Shown: positions 38,920-53,180 of the stretch, piece after piece | How positions within the stretch are numbered: the first letter of the stretch is position 1 | How the letters are laid out: each line of letters begins with the position of its first letter | DNA from: Aurelia coerulea | Taxonomy: Eukaryota > Cnidaria > Scyphozoa > Semaeostomeae > Ulmaridae | Assembly: GCA_039566865.1 (NCBI GenBank) | Contig: CM076956.1 | Location: forward strand, 6,397,511 to 6,461,510 | Direction of reading: 5' to 3' | Length of the DNA: 64,000 nt | The notes under the pieces: generated by a model | The model's input: the letters and a program-made list of their open reading frames with translations, nothing else | Database searches by the model: none | What the model was told of the DNA's origin: nothing | Made by a program: the position numbers and the translations under genes

Positions 38920-40350
38920 TTTGACCTCCTTTTATTCTCGAAAATGTACTATCATTTGAACCTCATTAACCTGATGAGGTTTCAAATGTTTCAAAATATA
39001 TGGCTCATTTTGACGAACTGCATCATGCCAAGTTTCATATTCCATTCATTGACCATCAATTCATAAAATTTCAACTAAAAAATGTGTTTTGACCTCCTTT
39101 TATTCTCGAACATTTACTATCATTTAAACCTCATTAACCTGATGAGGTTTCAAATGTTTCAAAATATATGGCTCATTTTGACGAACTGCATCAAGCCAAG
39201 TTTCATATTCCATTCATTGACCATCAATTCATAAAATTTCAACTAAAAACTGTGTTTTGACCTCCTTTTATTCCGTAAAATGTACTATCATTTAAACCTC
39301 ATTAACCTGATGAGGTTTCAAATGTTTCAAAATATATGGCTCATTTTGACAAACTGCATCATGCCAAGTTTCATATTCCATTTATTGACCATCAATTCAT
39401 TAAATTTCAACTACAAAATGTGTTTTGACCTCCTGTTATTCTCGAACATTTACTATCATTTAAACCTCATTAACCTGATGAGGTTTCAAATGTTTCAAAA
39501 TATATGGCTCATTTTGACGAACTGCATCAAGCCAAGTTTCATATTTCATTCATTGACCATCAATTCATAAAATTTCAACTAAAAACTGTGTTTTGACCTC
39601 CTCTTTTTCTCGAAAATGTACTATCATTTAGACCTCATTAAGCTGATGAGGTTTCAAATGCTTCAAAATATATGGCTCATTTTGGCGAACTGCATCAAGC
39701 CAAGTTTCATATTCAATTCATTGACCATTAATTCATAAAATTTCAACTAAATACTGTGTTTTGAACTCCTTTTATTCTCGAAAATGTACTATCATTTAAA
39801 CCTCATTAACCTGATGAGGTTTCAAATGTTTCAAAATATATGGCTCATTTTGACAAACTGCATTATGCCAAGTTTCATATTCCATTCATTGACCATCAAT
39901 TCATAAAATTTCAACTAAAAAATGTGTTTTGACCTCCTTTTATTCCGTAAAATGTACTATCATTTAAACCTCATTAACCTAATGAGGTTTCAAATGTTTC
40001 AAAATATATGGCTCATTTTGACAAACTGCATCATGCCAAGTTTCATATTCCATTTATTGACCATCAATTCATTAAATTTCAACTACAAAATGTGTTTTGA
40101 CCTCCTGTTATTCTCGAACATTTACTATCATTTAAACCTCATTAACCTGATGAGGTTTCAATTGTTTCAAAATATATGGCTCATTTTGACGAACTGCATC
40201 AAGCCAAGTTTCATATTTCATTCATTGACCATCAATTCATAAAATTTCAACTAAAAACTGTGTTTTGACCTCCTCTTTTCCTCGAAAATGTACTATCATT
40301 TAGACCTCATTAAGCTGATGAGGTTTCAAATGTTTCAAAATATATGGCTC
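38920..40350 (+). repeat. 15-unit-spaced higher-order block, copy 1
   Basis: About 1.43 kb that recurs at +2521 bp (15 x 168 plus 1). Shared marks are TTCCGTAAAATG near 39271 and 41792, TGTTTTGAACTCC near 39757 and 42278, GCATTATGCC near 39862 and 42383, TTTCAATTG near 40156 and 42677, and CTTTTCCTCG near 40275 and 42796. The single extra base comes from the longer A-run at about 41432. Confidence 0.8.
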
Positions 40351-41440
40351 ATTTTGGCGAACTGCATCAAGCCAAGTTTCATATTTCATTCATTGACCAT
40401 CAATTCATAAAATTTCAACTAAAAAATGTGTTTTGACCTCCTTTTATTCTCGAAAATGTACTAACATTTGAACCTCATTAACCTGATGAGGTTTCAAATG
40501 TTTCAAAATATGTGGCTCATTTTGACGAACTGCATCATGCCAAGTTTCATATTCCATTTATTGACCATCAATTCATTAAATTTCAACTACAAAATGTGTT
40601 TTGACCTCCTGTTATTCTCGAACATTTACTATCATTTAAACCTCATTAACCTGATGAGGTTTCAAATGTTTCAAAATATATGGCTCATTTTGACGAACTG
40701 CATCAAGCCAAGTTTCATATTTCATTCATTGACCATCAATTCATAAAATTTCAACTAAAAACTGTGTTTTGACCTCCTCTTTTTCTCGAAAATGTACTAT
40801 CATTTAGACCTCATTAAGCTGATGAGGTTTCAAATGTTTCAAAATATATGGCTCATTTTGGCGAACTGCATCATGCCAAGTTTCATATTGCATTCATTGA
40901 CCATCAATTCATAAAATTTCAACTAAAAACTGTGTTTTGACCTCCTTTTATTCTCGAAAATGTACTATCATTTGAACCTCATTAACCTGATGAGGTTTCA
41001 AATGTTTCAAAATATATGGCTCATTTTGACGAACTGCATCAAGCCAAGTTTCATATTCCATTCATTGACCATCAATTCATAAAATATCAACAAAAAACTG
41101 TGTTTTGACCTCCTTTTATTCTCGAACATTTACTATCATTTAAACCTCATTAAGCTGATGAGGTTTCAAATGTTTCAAAATATATGGCTCATTTTGACGA
41201 ACTGCATCAAGCCAAGTTTCATATTCCATTCATTGACCATCAATTCATAAAATATCAACAAAAAACTGTGTTTTGACCTCCTTTTATTCTCGAACATTTA
41301 CTATCATTTAAACCTCATTAAGCTGATGAGGTTTCAAATGTTTCAAAATATATGGCTCATTTTGACGAACTGCATCATGCCAAGTTTCATATTCCATTCA
41401 TTGACCATCAATTCAAAAAATTTCAACGAAAAAAATGTGT

Positions 41441-42871
41441 TTTGACCTCCTTTTATTCTCGAAAATGTACTAACATTTGAACCTCATTAACCTGATGAGG
41501 TTTCAAATGTTTCAAAATATATGGCTCATTTTGACGAACTGCATCATGCCAAGTTTCATATTCCATTCATTGACCATCAATTCATAAAATTTCAACTAAA
41601 AAATGTGTTTTGACCTCCTTTTATTCTCGAACATTTACTATCATTTAAACCTCATTAACCTGATGAGGTTTCAAATGTTTCAAAATATATGGCTCATTTT
41701 GACGAACTGCATCAAGCCAAGTTTCATATTCCATTCATTGACCATCAATTCATAAAATTTCAACTAAAAACTGTGTTTTGACCTCCTTTTATTCCGTAAA
41801 ATGTACTATCATTTAAACCTCATTAACCTGATGAGGTTTCAAATGTTTCAAAATATATGGCTCATTTTGACAAACTGCATCATGCCAAGTTTCATATTCC
41901 ATTTATTGACCATCAATTCATTAAATTTCAACTACAAAATGTGTTTTGACCTCCTGTTATTCTCGAACATTTACTATCATTTAAACCTCATTAACCTGAT
42001 GAGGTTTCAAATGTTTCAAAATATATGGCTCATTTTGACGAACTGCATCAAGCCAAGTTTCATATTTCATTCATTGACCATCAATTCATAAAATTTCAAC
42101 TAAAAACTGTGTTTTGACCTCCTCTTTTTCTCGAAAATGTACTATCATTTAGACCTCATTAAGCTGATGAGGTTTCAAATGCTTCAAAATATATGGCTCA
42201 TTTTGGCGAACTGAATCAAGCCAAGTTTCATATTCAATTCATTGACCATTAATTCATAAAATTTCAACTAAATACTGTGTTTTGAACTCCTTTTATTCTC
42301 GAAAATGTACTATCATTTAAACCTCATTAACCTGATGGGGTTTCAAATGTTTCAAAATATATGGCTCATTTTGACAAACTGCATTATGCCAAGTTTCATA
42401 TTCCATTCATTGACCATCAATTCATAAAATTTCAACTAAAAAATGTGTTTTGACCTCCTTTTATTCCGTAAAATGTACTATCATTTAAACCTCATTAACC
42501 TGATGAGGTTTCAAATGTTTCAAAATATATGGCTCATTTTGACAAACTGCATCATGCCAAGTTTCATATTCCATTTATTGACCATCAATTCATTAAATTT
42601 CAACTACAAAATGTGTTTTGACCTCCTGTTATTCTCGAACATTTACTATCATTTAAACCTCATTAACCTGATGAGGTTTCAATTGTTTCAAAATATATGG
42701 CTCATTTTGACGAACTGCATCAAGCCAAGTTTCATATTTCATTCATTGACCATCAATTCATAAAATTTCAACTAAAAACTGTGTTTTGACCTCCTCTTTT
42801 CCTCGAAAATGTACTATCATTTAGACCTCATTAAGCTGATGAGGTTTCAAATGTTTCAAAATATATGGCTC
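41441..42871 (+). repeat. 15-unit-spaced higher-order block, copy 2
   Basis: Partner of 38920-40350 at +2521. It departs where copy 1 has TTTTGGCGAACTG and this copy has TTTTGACGAACTG with CATCATGCC. Confidence 0.8.
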
Positions 42872-45800
42872 ATTTTGACGAACTGCATCATGCCAAGTTT
42901 CATATTCCATTCATTGACCATCAATTCATAAAATTTCAACTAAAAACTGTGTTTTGACCTCCTTTTATTCTCGAAAATGTACTAACATTTGAACCTCATT
43001 AACCTGATGAGGTTTCAAATGTTTCAAAATATGTGGCTCATTTTGACGAACTGCATCAAGCCAAGTTTCATATTCCATTCACTGACCATCAATTCATAAA
43101 ATTTCAACTAAAAACTGTGTTTTGACCTCCTCTTTTTCTCGAAAATGTACTATCATTTAAACCTCATTAACCTGATGAGGTTTCAAATGTTTCAAAATAT
43201 ATGGCTCATTTTGACGAACTGCATCAAGCCAAGTTTCATATTTCATTCATTGACCATCAATTCATAAAATTTCAACTAAAAACTGTGTTTTGACCTCCTC
43301 TTTTTCTCGAAAATGTACTATCATTTAGACCTCATTAAGCTGATGAGGTTTCAAATGTTTCAAAATATATGGCTCATTTTGACGAACTGCATCAAGCCAA
43401 GTTTCATATTCCATTCATTGACCATCAATTCATAAAATATCAACAAAAAACTGTGTTTTGACCTCCTTTTATTCTCGAACATTTACTATCATTTAAACCT
43501 CATTAAGCTGATGAGGTTTCAAATGTTTCAAAATATATGGCTCATTTTGACGAACTGCATCAAGCCAAGTTTCATATTCCATTCATTGACCATCAATTCA
43601 TAAAATATCAACAAAAAACTGTGTTTTGACCTCCTTTTATTCTCGAACATTTACTATCATTGAAACCTCATTAAGCTGATGAGGTTTCAAATGTTTCAAA
43701 ATATATGGCTCATTTTGACGAACTGCATCATGCCAAGTTTCATATTCCATTCATTGACCATCAATTCATAACATTTCAACTAAAAAATGTGTTTTGACCT
43801 CCTTTTATTCTCGAAAATGTACTATCATTTGAACCTCATTAACCTGATGAGGTTTCAAATGTTTCAAAATATATTGCTCATTTTGACGAACTGCATCAAG
43901 CCAAGTTTCATATTCCATTCATTGACCATCAATTCATAAAATTTTAACTAAAAACTGTGTTTTGACCTCCCTTTATTCTCGAACATTTACTATCATTTAA
44001 ACCTCATTAAGCTAATGAGGTTTCAAATGTTTCAAAATATATGGCTCATTTTGACAAACTGCATCATGCCAAGTTTCATATTCCATTTATTGACCATCAA
44101 TTCATTAAATTTCAACTACAAAATGTGTTTTGACCTCCTGTTATTCTCGAACATTTACTATCATTTAAACCTCATTAACCTGATGAGGTTTCAAATGTTT
44201 CAAAATATATGGCTCATTTTGACGAACTGCATCAAGCCAAGTTTCATATTTCATTCATTGACCATCAATTCATAAAATTTCAACTAAAAACTGTGTTTTG
44301 ACCTCCTCTTTTTCTCGAAAATGTACTATCATTTAGACCTCATTAAGCTGATGAGGTTTCAAATGTTTCAAAATATATGGCTCATTTTGGCGAACTGCAT
44401 CAAGCCAAGTTTCATATTTCATTCATTGACCATCAATTCATAAAATTTCAACTAAAAACTGTGTTTTGACCTCCTTTTATTCTCGAAAATGTACTAACAT
44501 TTGAACCTCATTAACCTGATGAGGTTTCAAATGTTTCAAAATATATGGCTCATTTTGACGAACTGCATCAAGCCAAGTTTCATATTCCATTCATTGACCA
44601 TCAATTCATAAAATATCAACAAAAAACTGTGTTTTGACCTCCTTTTATTCTCGAACATTTACTATCATTTAAACCTCATTAAGCTGATGAGGTTTCAAAT
44701 GTTTCAAAATATATGGCTCATTTTGACGAACTGCATCAAGCCAAGTTTCATATTCCATTCATTGACCATCAATTCATAAAATATCAACAAAAAACTGTGT
44801 TTTGACCTCCTTTTATTCTCGAACATTTACTATCATTTAAACCTCATTAAGCTGATGAGGTTTCAAATGTTTCAAAATATATGGCTCATTTTGACAAACT
44901 GCATCATGCCAAGTTTCATATTCCATTCATTGACCATCAATTCATAACATTTCAACTAAAAAATTGTGTTTTGACCTCCTTTTATTCTCGAAAATGTACT
45001 ATCATTTAAACCTCATTAAGCTGATGAGGTTTCAAATGTTTCAAAATATATTGCTCATTTTGACGAACTGCATCAAGCCAAGTTTCATATTCCATTCATT
45101 GACCATCAATTCATAAAATTTCAACTAAAAACTGTGTTTTGACCTCCTTTTATTCTCGAACATTTACTATCATTTAAACATCATTAACCTGATGAGGTTT
45201 AAAATGTTTCAAAATATATGGCTCATTTTGACGAACTGCATCAAGCCAAGTTTCATATTTCATTCATTGACCATCAATTCATAAAATTTCAACTAAAAAC
45301 TGTGTTTTGACCTCCTCTTTTTCTCGAAAATGTACTATCATTTAAACCTCATTAAGCTGATGAGGTTTCAAATGTTTCAAAATATATGGCTCATTTTGAC
45401 GAACTGCATCATGCCAAGTTGCAAATTCCATTCATTGACCATCAATTCATAAAATTTCACTACAAAATGTGTTTTGACCTCCTTTTATTGTCGAACTTTT
45501 ACTATCATTTAAACCTCATTAACCTGATGAGGTTTCAAATGTTTCAAAATATATGGCTCATTTTGACGAACTTCATCAAGCCAAGTTTCATATTCCATTC
45601 ATTGACCATTAATTCATAAAATTTCAACTAAATACTGTTTCTTGACCTCCTTTTATTCTCGAAAATGTACTATCATTTGAACCTCATTAACCTGATGAGG
45701 TTTCAAATGTTTCAAAATATATGGCTCATTTTGACGAACTGCATCAAGCCAAGTTTCATATTCCATTCATTAACCATCAATTCATAAAATTTCAACTAAA

Positions 45801-46534
45801 AACTGTGTTTTGACCTCCTCTTTTTCTCGAAAATGTACTATCATTTAAACCTCATTAAGCTGATGAGGTTTCAAATGTTTCAAAATATATGGCTCATTTT
45901 GACGAACTGCATCAAGCCAAGATTCATATTCCATTCACTGACCATCAATTCATAAAATTTCAACTAAAAACTGTGTTTTGACCTCCTCTTTTTCTCGATA
46001 ATGTACTATCATTTGAACCTCATTAACCTGATGAGGTTTCAAATGTTTCAAAATATATGGCTCATTTTGACGAACTGCATCAAGCCAAGTTTCATATTCC
46101 ATTCATTGACCATCAATTCATAAAATTTCAACTAAAAACTGTGTTTTGACCTCCTCTTTTTCTCGAAATTGTACTATCATTTAAACCTCATTAACCTGAT
46201 GAGGTTTCAAATGTTTCAAAATATATGACTCATTTTGACGAACTGCATCAAGCCAAGTTTCATATTTCATTCATTGACCATCAATTCATAAAGTTTCAAC
46301 TAAAAACTGTGTTTTGACCTCCTTTTATTCTCGAACATTTACTATCATTTAAACCTCATTAACCTGATGAGGTTTCAAATGTTTTAAAATATATGGCTCA
46401 TTTTGACGAACTGCATCAAGCCAAGTTTCATATTCCATTCATTGACCATCAATTCATAAAATTTTAACTAAAAACTGTGTTTTGACCTCCCTTTATTCTC
46501 GAACATTTACTATCATTTAAACATCATTAACCTA

Positions 46535-48046
46535 ATGAGGTTTCAAATGTTTCAAAATATATGGCTCATTTTGACGAACTGCATCAAGCCAAGTTTCATA
46601 TTCCATTCATTGACCATCAATTCATAAAATATCAACAAAAAACTGTGTTTTGACCTCCTTTTATTCTCGAACATTTACTATCATTTAAACCTCATTAAGC
46701 TGATGAGGTTTCAAATGTTTCAAAATATATGGCTCATTTTGACGAACTGCATCAAGCCAAGTTTCATATTCCATTCATTGACCATGAATTCATAAAATTT
46801 CAACTAAAAAATGTGTTTTGACCTCCTTTTATTCTCGAACATTTACTATCATTTAAACCTCATTAACCTGATGAGGTTTCAAATGTTTCAAAATATATGG
46901 CTCATTTTGACGAACTGCATCAAGCCAAGTTTCATATTCCATTCATTGACCATCAATTCATAAAATTTCAACTAAAAACTGTGTTTTGACCTCCTTTTAT
47001 TCCGTAAAATGTACTATCATTTAAACCACATTAACCTGATGAGGTTTCAAATGTTTCAAAATATATGGCTCATTTTGACGAACTGCATCAAGCCAAGTTT
47101 CATATTCCATTCATTGACCATCAATTCATAAAATATCAACAAAAAACTGTGTTTTGACCTCCTTTTATTCCGTAAAATGTACTATCATTTAAACCACATT
47201 AACCTGATGAGGTTTCAAATGTTTCAAAATATATGGCTCATTTTGACGAACTGCATCAAGCCAAGTTTCATATTCCATTCATTGACCATCAATTCATAAA
47301 ATTTCAACTAAAAACTGTGTTTTGACCTCCTCTTTTTCTCGATAATGTACTATCATTTGAACCTCATTAACCTGATGAGGTTTCAAATGTTTCAAAATAT
47401 ATGGCTCATTTTGACGAACTGCATCAAGCCAAGTTTCATATTCCATTCATTGACCATCAATTCATAAAATTTCAACTAAAAACTGTGTTTTGACCTCCTC
47501 TTTTTCTCGAAAATGTACTATCATTTAAACCTCATTAACCTGATGAGGTTTCAAATGTTTCAAAATATATGGCTCATTTTGACGAACTGCATCAAGCCAA
47601 GTTTCATATTCCATTCATTGACCATCAATTCATAAAATATCAACAAAAAACTGTGTTTTGACCTCCTTTTATTCTCGAACATTTACTATCATTTAAACCT
47701 CATTAAGCTGATGAGGTTTAAAATGTTTCAAAATATATGGCTCATTTTGACGAACTGCATCAAGCCAAATTTCATATTCCATTCATTGACCATCAATTCA
47801 TAAAATATCAACAAAAAACTGTGTTTTGACCTCCTTTTATTCTCGAACATTTACTATCATTTAAACCTCATTAAGCTGATGAGGTTTCAAATGTTTCAAA
47901 ATATATGGCTCATTTTGACGAACTGCATCAAGCCAAGTTTCATATTCCATTCATTGACCATCAATTCATAAAATTTCAACTAAAAAATGTGTTTTGACCT
48001 CCTTTTATTCTCGAACATTTACTATCATTTAAACCTCATTAACCTG
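46535..48046 (+). repeat. 9-unit (1512-bp) higher-order repeat, copy 1
   Basis: Matches 48047-49558 at +1512 bp. The marks are paired TTCCGTAAAATG units near 47000 and 48512, CTCGATAATG near 47338 and 48850, and GCCAAATTTCAT near 47764 and 49276. It starts just after CCTAATGAGG, which is absent from the partner. Confidence 0.8.
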
Positions 48047-49558
48047 ATGAGGTTTCAAATGTTTCAAAATATATGGCTCATTTTGACGAACTGCATCAAG
48101 CCAAGTTTCATATTCCATTCATTGACCATCAATTCATAAAATATCAACAAAAAACTGTGTTTTGACCTCCTTTTATTCTCGAACATTTACTATCATTTAA
48201 ACCTCATTAAGCTGATGAGGTTTCAAATGTTTCAAAATATATGGCTCATTTTGACGAACTGCATCAAGCCAAATTTCATATTCCATTCATTGACCATCAA
48301 TTCATAAAATTTCAACTAAAAAATGTGTTTTGACCTCCTTTTATTCTCGAACATTTACTATCATTTAAACCTCATTAACCTGATGAGGTTTCAAATGTTT
48401 CAAAATATATGGCTCATTTTGACGAACTGCATCAAGCCAAGTTTCATATTCCATTCATTGACCATCAATTCATAAAATTTCAACTAAAAACTGTGTTTTG
48501 ACCTCCTTTTATTCCGTAAAATGTACTATCATTTAAACCACATTAACCTGATGAGGTTTCAAATGTTTCAAAATATATGGCTCATTTTGACGAACTGCAT
48601 CAAGCCAAGTTTCATATTCCATTCATTGACCATCAATTCATAAAATATCAACAAAAAACTGTGTTTTGACCTCCTTTTATTCCGTAAAATGTACTATCAT
48701 TTAAACCACATTAACCTGATGAGGTTTCAAATGTTTCAAAATATATGGCTCATTTTGACGAACTGCATCAAGCCAAGTTTCATATTCCATTCATTGACCA
48801 TCAATTCATAAAATTTCAACTAAAAACTGTGTTTTGACCTCCTCTTTTTCTCGATAATGTACTATCATTTGAACCTCATTAACCTGATGATGTTTCAAAT
48901 GTTTCAAAATATATGGCTCATTTTGACGAACTGCATCAAGCCAAGTTTCATATTCCATTCATTGACCATCAATTCATAAAATTTCAACTAAAAACTGTGT
49001 TTTGACCTGCTCTTTTTCTCGAAAATGTACTATCATTTAAACCTCATTAACCTGATGAGGTTTCAAATGTTTCAAAATATATGGCTCATTTTGACGAACT
49101 GCATCAAGCCAAGTTTCATATTCCATTCATTGACCATCAATTCATAAAATATCAACAAAAAACTGTGTTTTGACCTCCTTTTATTCTCGAACATTTACTA
49201 TCATTTAAACCTCATTAAGCTGATGAGGTTTCAAATGTTTCAAAATATATGGCTCATTTTGACGAACTGCATCAAGCCAAATTTCATATTCCATTCATTG
49301 ACCATCAATTCATAAAATATCAACAAAAAACTGTGTTTTGACCTCCTTTTATTCTCGAACATTTACTATCATTTAAACCTCATTAAGCTGATGAGGTTTC
49401 AAATGTTTCAAAATATATGGCTCATTTTGACGAACTGCATCAAGCCAAGTTTCATATTCCATTCATTGACCATCAATTCATAAAATTTCAACTAAAAAAT
49501 GTGTTTTGACCTCCTTTTATTCTCGAACATTTACTATCATTTAAACCTCATTAACCTG
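48047..49558 (+). repeat. 9-unit (1512-bp) higher-order repeat, copy 2
   Basis: Tandem partner of 46535-48046. Private changes are GATGATGTTTC near 48885 and GACCTGCTC near 49005. The following paired CCGTAAAATG units resume after only seven units, so the periodicity is not regular beyond this copy. Confidence 0.8.
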
Positions 49559-50379
49559 ATGAGGTTTCAAATGTTTCAAAATATATGGCTCATTTTGACG
49601 AACTGCATCAAGCCAAGTTTCATATTCCATTCATTGACCATCAATTCATAAAATTTCAACTAAAAACTGTGTTTTGACCTCCTTTTATTCCGTAAAATGT
49701 ACTATCATTTAAACCACATTAACCTGATGAGGTTTCAAATGTTTCAAAATATATGGCTCATTTTGACGAACTGCATCAAGCCAAGTTTCATATTCCATTC
49801 ATTGACCATCAATTCATAAAATATCAACAAAAAACTGTGTTTTGACCTCCTTTTATTCCGTAAAATGTACTATCATTTAAACCACATTAACCTGATGAGG
49901 TTTCAAATGTTTCAAAATATATGGCTCATTTTGACGAACTGCATCAAGCCAAGTTTCATATTCCATTCATTGACCATCAATTCATAAAATTTCAACTAAA
50001 AACTGTGTTTTGACCTCCTCTTTTTCTCGAAAATGTACTATCATTTGAACCTCATTAACCTGATGAGGTTTCAAATGTTTCAAAATATATGGCTCATTTT
50101 GACGAACTGCATCAAGCCAAGTTTCATATTCCATTCATTGACCATCAATTCATAAAATTTCAACTAAAAACTGTGTTTTGACCTCCTCTTTTTCTCGAAA
50201 TTGTACTATCATTTAAACCTCATTAACCTGATGAGGTTTCAAATGTTTCAAAATATATGGCTCATTTTGACGAACTGCATCAAGCCAAGTTTCATATTTC
50301 ATTCATTGACCATCAATTCATAAAGTTTCAACTAAAAACTGTGTTTTGACCTCCTTTTATTCTCGAACATTTACTATCA

Positions 50380-53180
50380 TTTAAACCTCATTAACCTGAT
50401 GAGGTTTCAAATGTTTTAAAATATATGGCTCATTTTGACGAACTGCATCAAGCCAAGTTTCATATTCCATTCATTGACCATCAATTCATAAAATTTTAAC
50501 TAAAAACTGTGTTTTGACCTCCCTTTATTCTCGAACATTTACTATCATTTAAACATCATTAACCTGATGAGGTTTCAAATGTTTCAAAATATATGGCTCA
50601 TTTTGACGAACTGCATCAAGCCAAGTTTCATATTCCATTCATTGACCATCAATTCATAAAATATCAACAAAAAACTGTGTTTTGACCTCCTTTTATTCTC
50701 GAACATTTACTATCATTTAAACCTCATTAAGCTGATGAGGTTTCAAATGTTTCAAAATATATGGCTCATTTTGACGAACTGCATCAAGCCAAGTTTCATA
50801 TTCCATTCATTGACCATCAATTCATAAAATTTCAACTAAAAAATGTGTTTTGACCTCCTTTTATTCTCGAACATTTACTATCATTTAAACCTCATTAACC
50901 TGATGAGGTTTCAAATGTTTCAAAATATATGGCTCATTTTGACGAACTGCATCAAGCCAAGTTTCATATTCCATTCATTGACCATCAATTCATAAAATTT
51001 CAACTAAAAACTGTGTTTTGACCTCCTTTTATTCCGTAAAATGTACTATCATTTAAACCACATTAACCTGATGAGGTTTCAAATGTTTCAAAATATATGG
51101 CTCATTTTGACGAACTGCATCAAGCCAAGTTTCATATTCCATTCATTGACCATCAATTCATAAAATATCAACAAAAAACTGTGTTTTGACCTCCTTATAT
51201 TCCGTAAAATGTACTATCATTTAAACCACATTAACCTGATGAGGTTTCAAATGTTTCAAAATATATGGCTCATTTTGACGAACTGCATCAAGCCAAGTTT
51301 CATATTCCATTCATTGACCATCAATTCATAAAATTTCAACTAAAAACTGTGTTTTGACCTCCTTTTATTCCGTAAAATGTACTATCATTTAAACCACATT
51401 AACCTGATGAGGTTTCAAATGTTTCAAAATATATGGCTCATTTTGACGAACTGCATCAAGCCAAGTTTCATATTCCATTCATTGACCATCAATTCATAAA
51501 ATATCAACAAAAAACTGTGTTTTGACCTCCTTTTATTCTCGAACATTTACTATCATTTAAACCTCATTAAGCTGATGAGGTTTCAAATGTTTCAAAATAT
51601 ATGGCTCATTTTGACGAACTGCATCAAGCCAAGTTTCATATTCCATTCATTGACCATCAATTCATAAAATTTCAACTAAAAAATGTGTTTTGACCTCCTT
51701 TTATTCTCGAACATTTACTATCATTTAAACCTCATTAACCTGATGAGGTTTCAAATGTTTCAAAATATATGGCTCATTTTGACGAACTGCATCAAGCCAA
51801 GTTTCATATTCCATTCATTGACCATCAATTCATAAAATTTCAACTAAAAACTGTGTTTTGACCTCCTTTTATTCCGTAAAATGTACTATCATTTAAACCA
51901 CATTAACCTGATGAGGTTTCAAATGTTTCAAAATATATGGCTCATTTTGACGAACTGCATCATGCCAAGTTTCATATTCCATTCATTGACCATCAATTCA
52001 TAAAATTTCAACTAAAAAATGTGTTTTGACCTCCTTTTATTCTCGAACATTTACTATCATTTAAACCTCATTAACCTGATGAGGTTTCAAATTATTCAAA
52101 ATATATGGCTCATTTTGACGAACTGCATCAAGCCAAGTTTCATATTCCATTCATTGACCATCAATTCATAAAATTTCAACTAAAAACTGTGTTTTGACCT
52201 CCTCTTTTTCTCGAAATTGTACTATCATTTAAACCTCATTAACCTGATGAGGTTTCAAATGTTTCAAAATATATGACTCATTTTGACGAACTGCATCAAG
52301 CCAAGTTTCATATTTCATTTATTGACCATCAATTCATAAAGTTTCAACAAAAAACTGTGTTTTGACCTCCTTTTATTCTCGAACATTTACTATCATTTAA
52401 ACCTCATTAACCTGATGAGGTTTCAAATGTTTTAAAATATATGGCTCATTTTGACGAACTGCATCAAGCCAAGTTTCATATTCCATTCATTGACCATCAA
52501 TTCATAAAATTTTAACTAAAAACTGTGTTTTGACCTCCTTTTATTCTCGAAAATGTACTAACATTTGAACCTCATTAACCTGATGAGGTTTCAAATGTTT
52601 CAAAATATATGGCTCATTTTGACGAACTGCATCAAGCCAAGTTTCATATTCCATTCATTGACCATCAATTCATAAAATATCAACAAAAAACTGTGTTGTG
52701 ACCTCCTTTTATTCTCGAACATTTACTATCATTTAAACCTCATTAAGCTGATGAGGTTTCAAATGTTTCAAAATATATGGCTCATTTTGACGAACTGCAT
52801 CAAGCCAAGTTTCATATTCCATTCATTGACCATCAATTCATAAAATATCAACAACAAAATGTGTTTTGACCTCCTTTTATTCTCGAACATTTACTATCAT
52901 TTAAACCTCATTAAGCTGATGAGGTTTCAAATGTTTCAAAATATATGGCTCATTTTGACAAACTGCATCATGCCAAGTTTCATATTCCATTCATTGACCA
53001 TCAATTCATAACATTTCAACTAAAAAATTGTGTTTTGACCTCCTTTTATTCTCGAAAATGTACTATCATTTAAACCTCATTAAGCTGATGAGGTTTCAAA
53101 TGTTTCAAAATATATTGCTCATTTTGACGAACTGCATCAAGCCAAGTTTCATATTCCATTCATTGACCATCAATTCATAA
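50380..53180 (+). repeat. 2.8-kb block present three times, copy a
   Basis: Recurs at +4537 and again +6048 bp further on. The order of rare marks is the same in all three: TTTTAAC at 50494, AAATTATTC near 52088, CGAAATTGTAC near 52212, TGTACTAACATTTG near 52553, and ATAACATTTCAAC with a longer A-run near 53009. The match ends where this copy has a CCGTAAAATG unit and the others do not. Confidence 0.8.

Larger units (their letters stand above)
32216..46500 (+). repeat. 168-bp satellite array, segment 3 ('CCGTAAAATG' and 'CTACAAAATG' subfamilies)
   Basis: About 85 units, same direction. From 32216 on, TTATTCCGTAAAATG appears beside the older CTCGAAAATG and CTCGAACATT forms, and CTACAAAATGTG replaces CTACCAAATGTG. 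CATCATGCC and CCTCCTGTTATTC are also local. One-base register changes lie at about 34045 (+), 37894 (-), 41432 (+), 44965 (+) and 45458 (-), mostly in the A-run of CAACTAAAAACTG. No gene in the segment. Confidence 0.95.
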
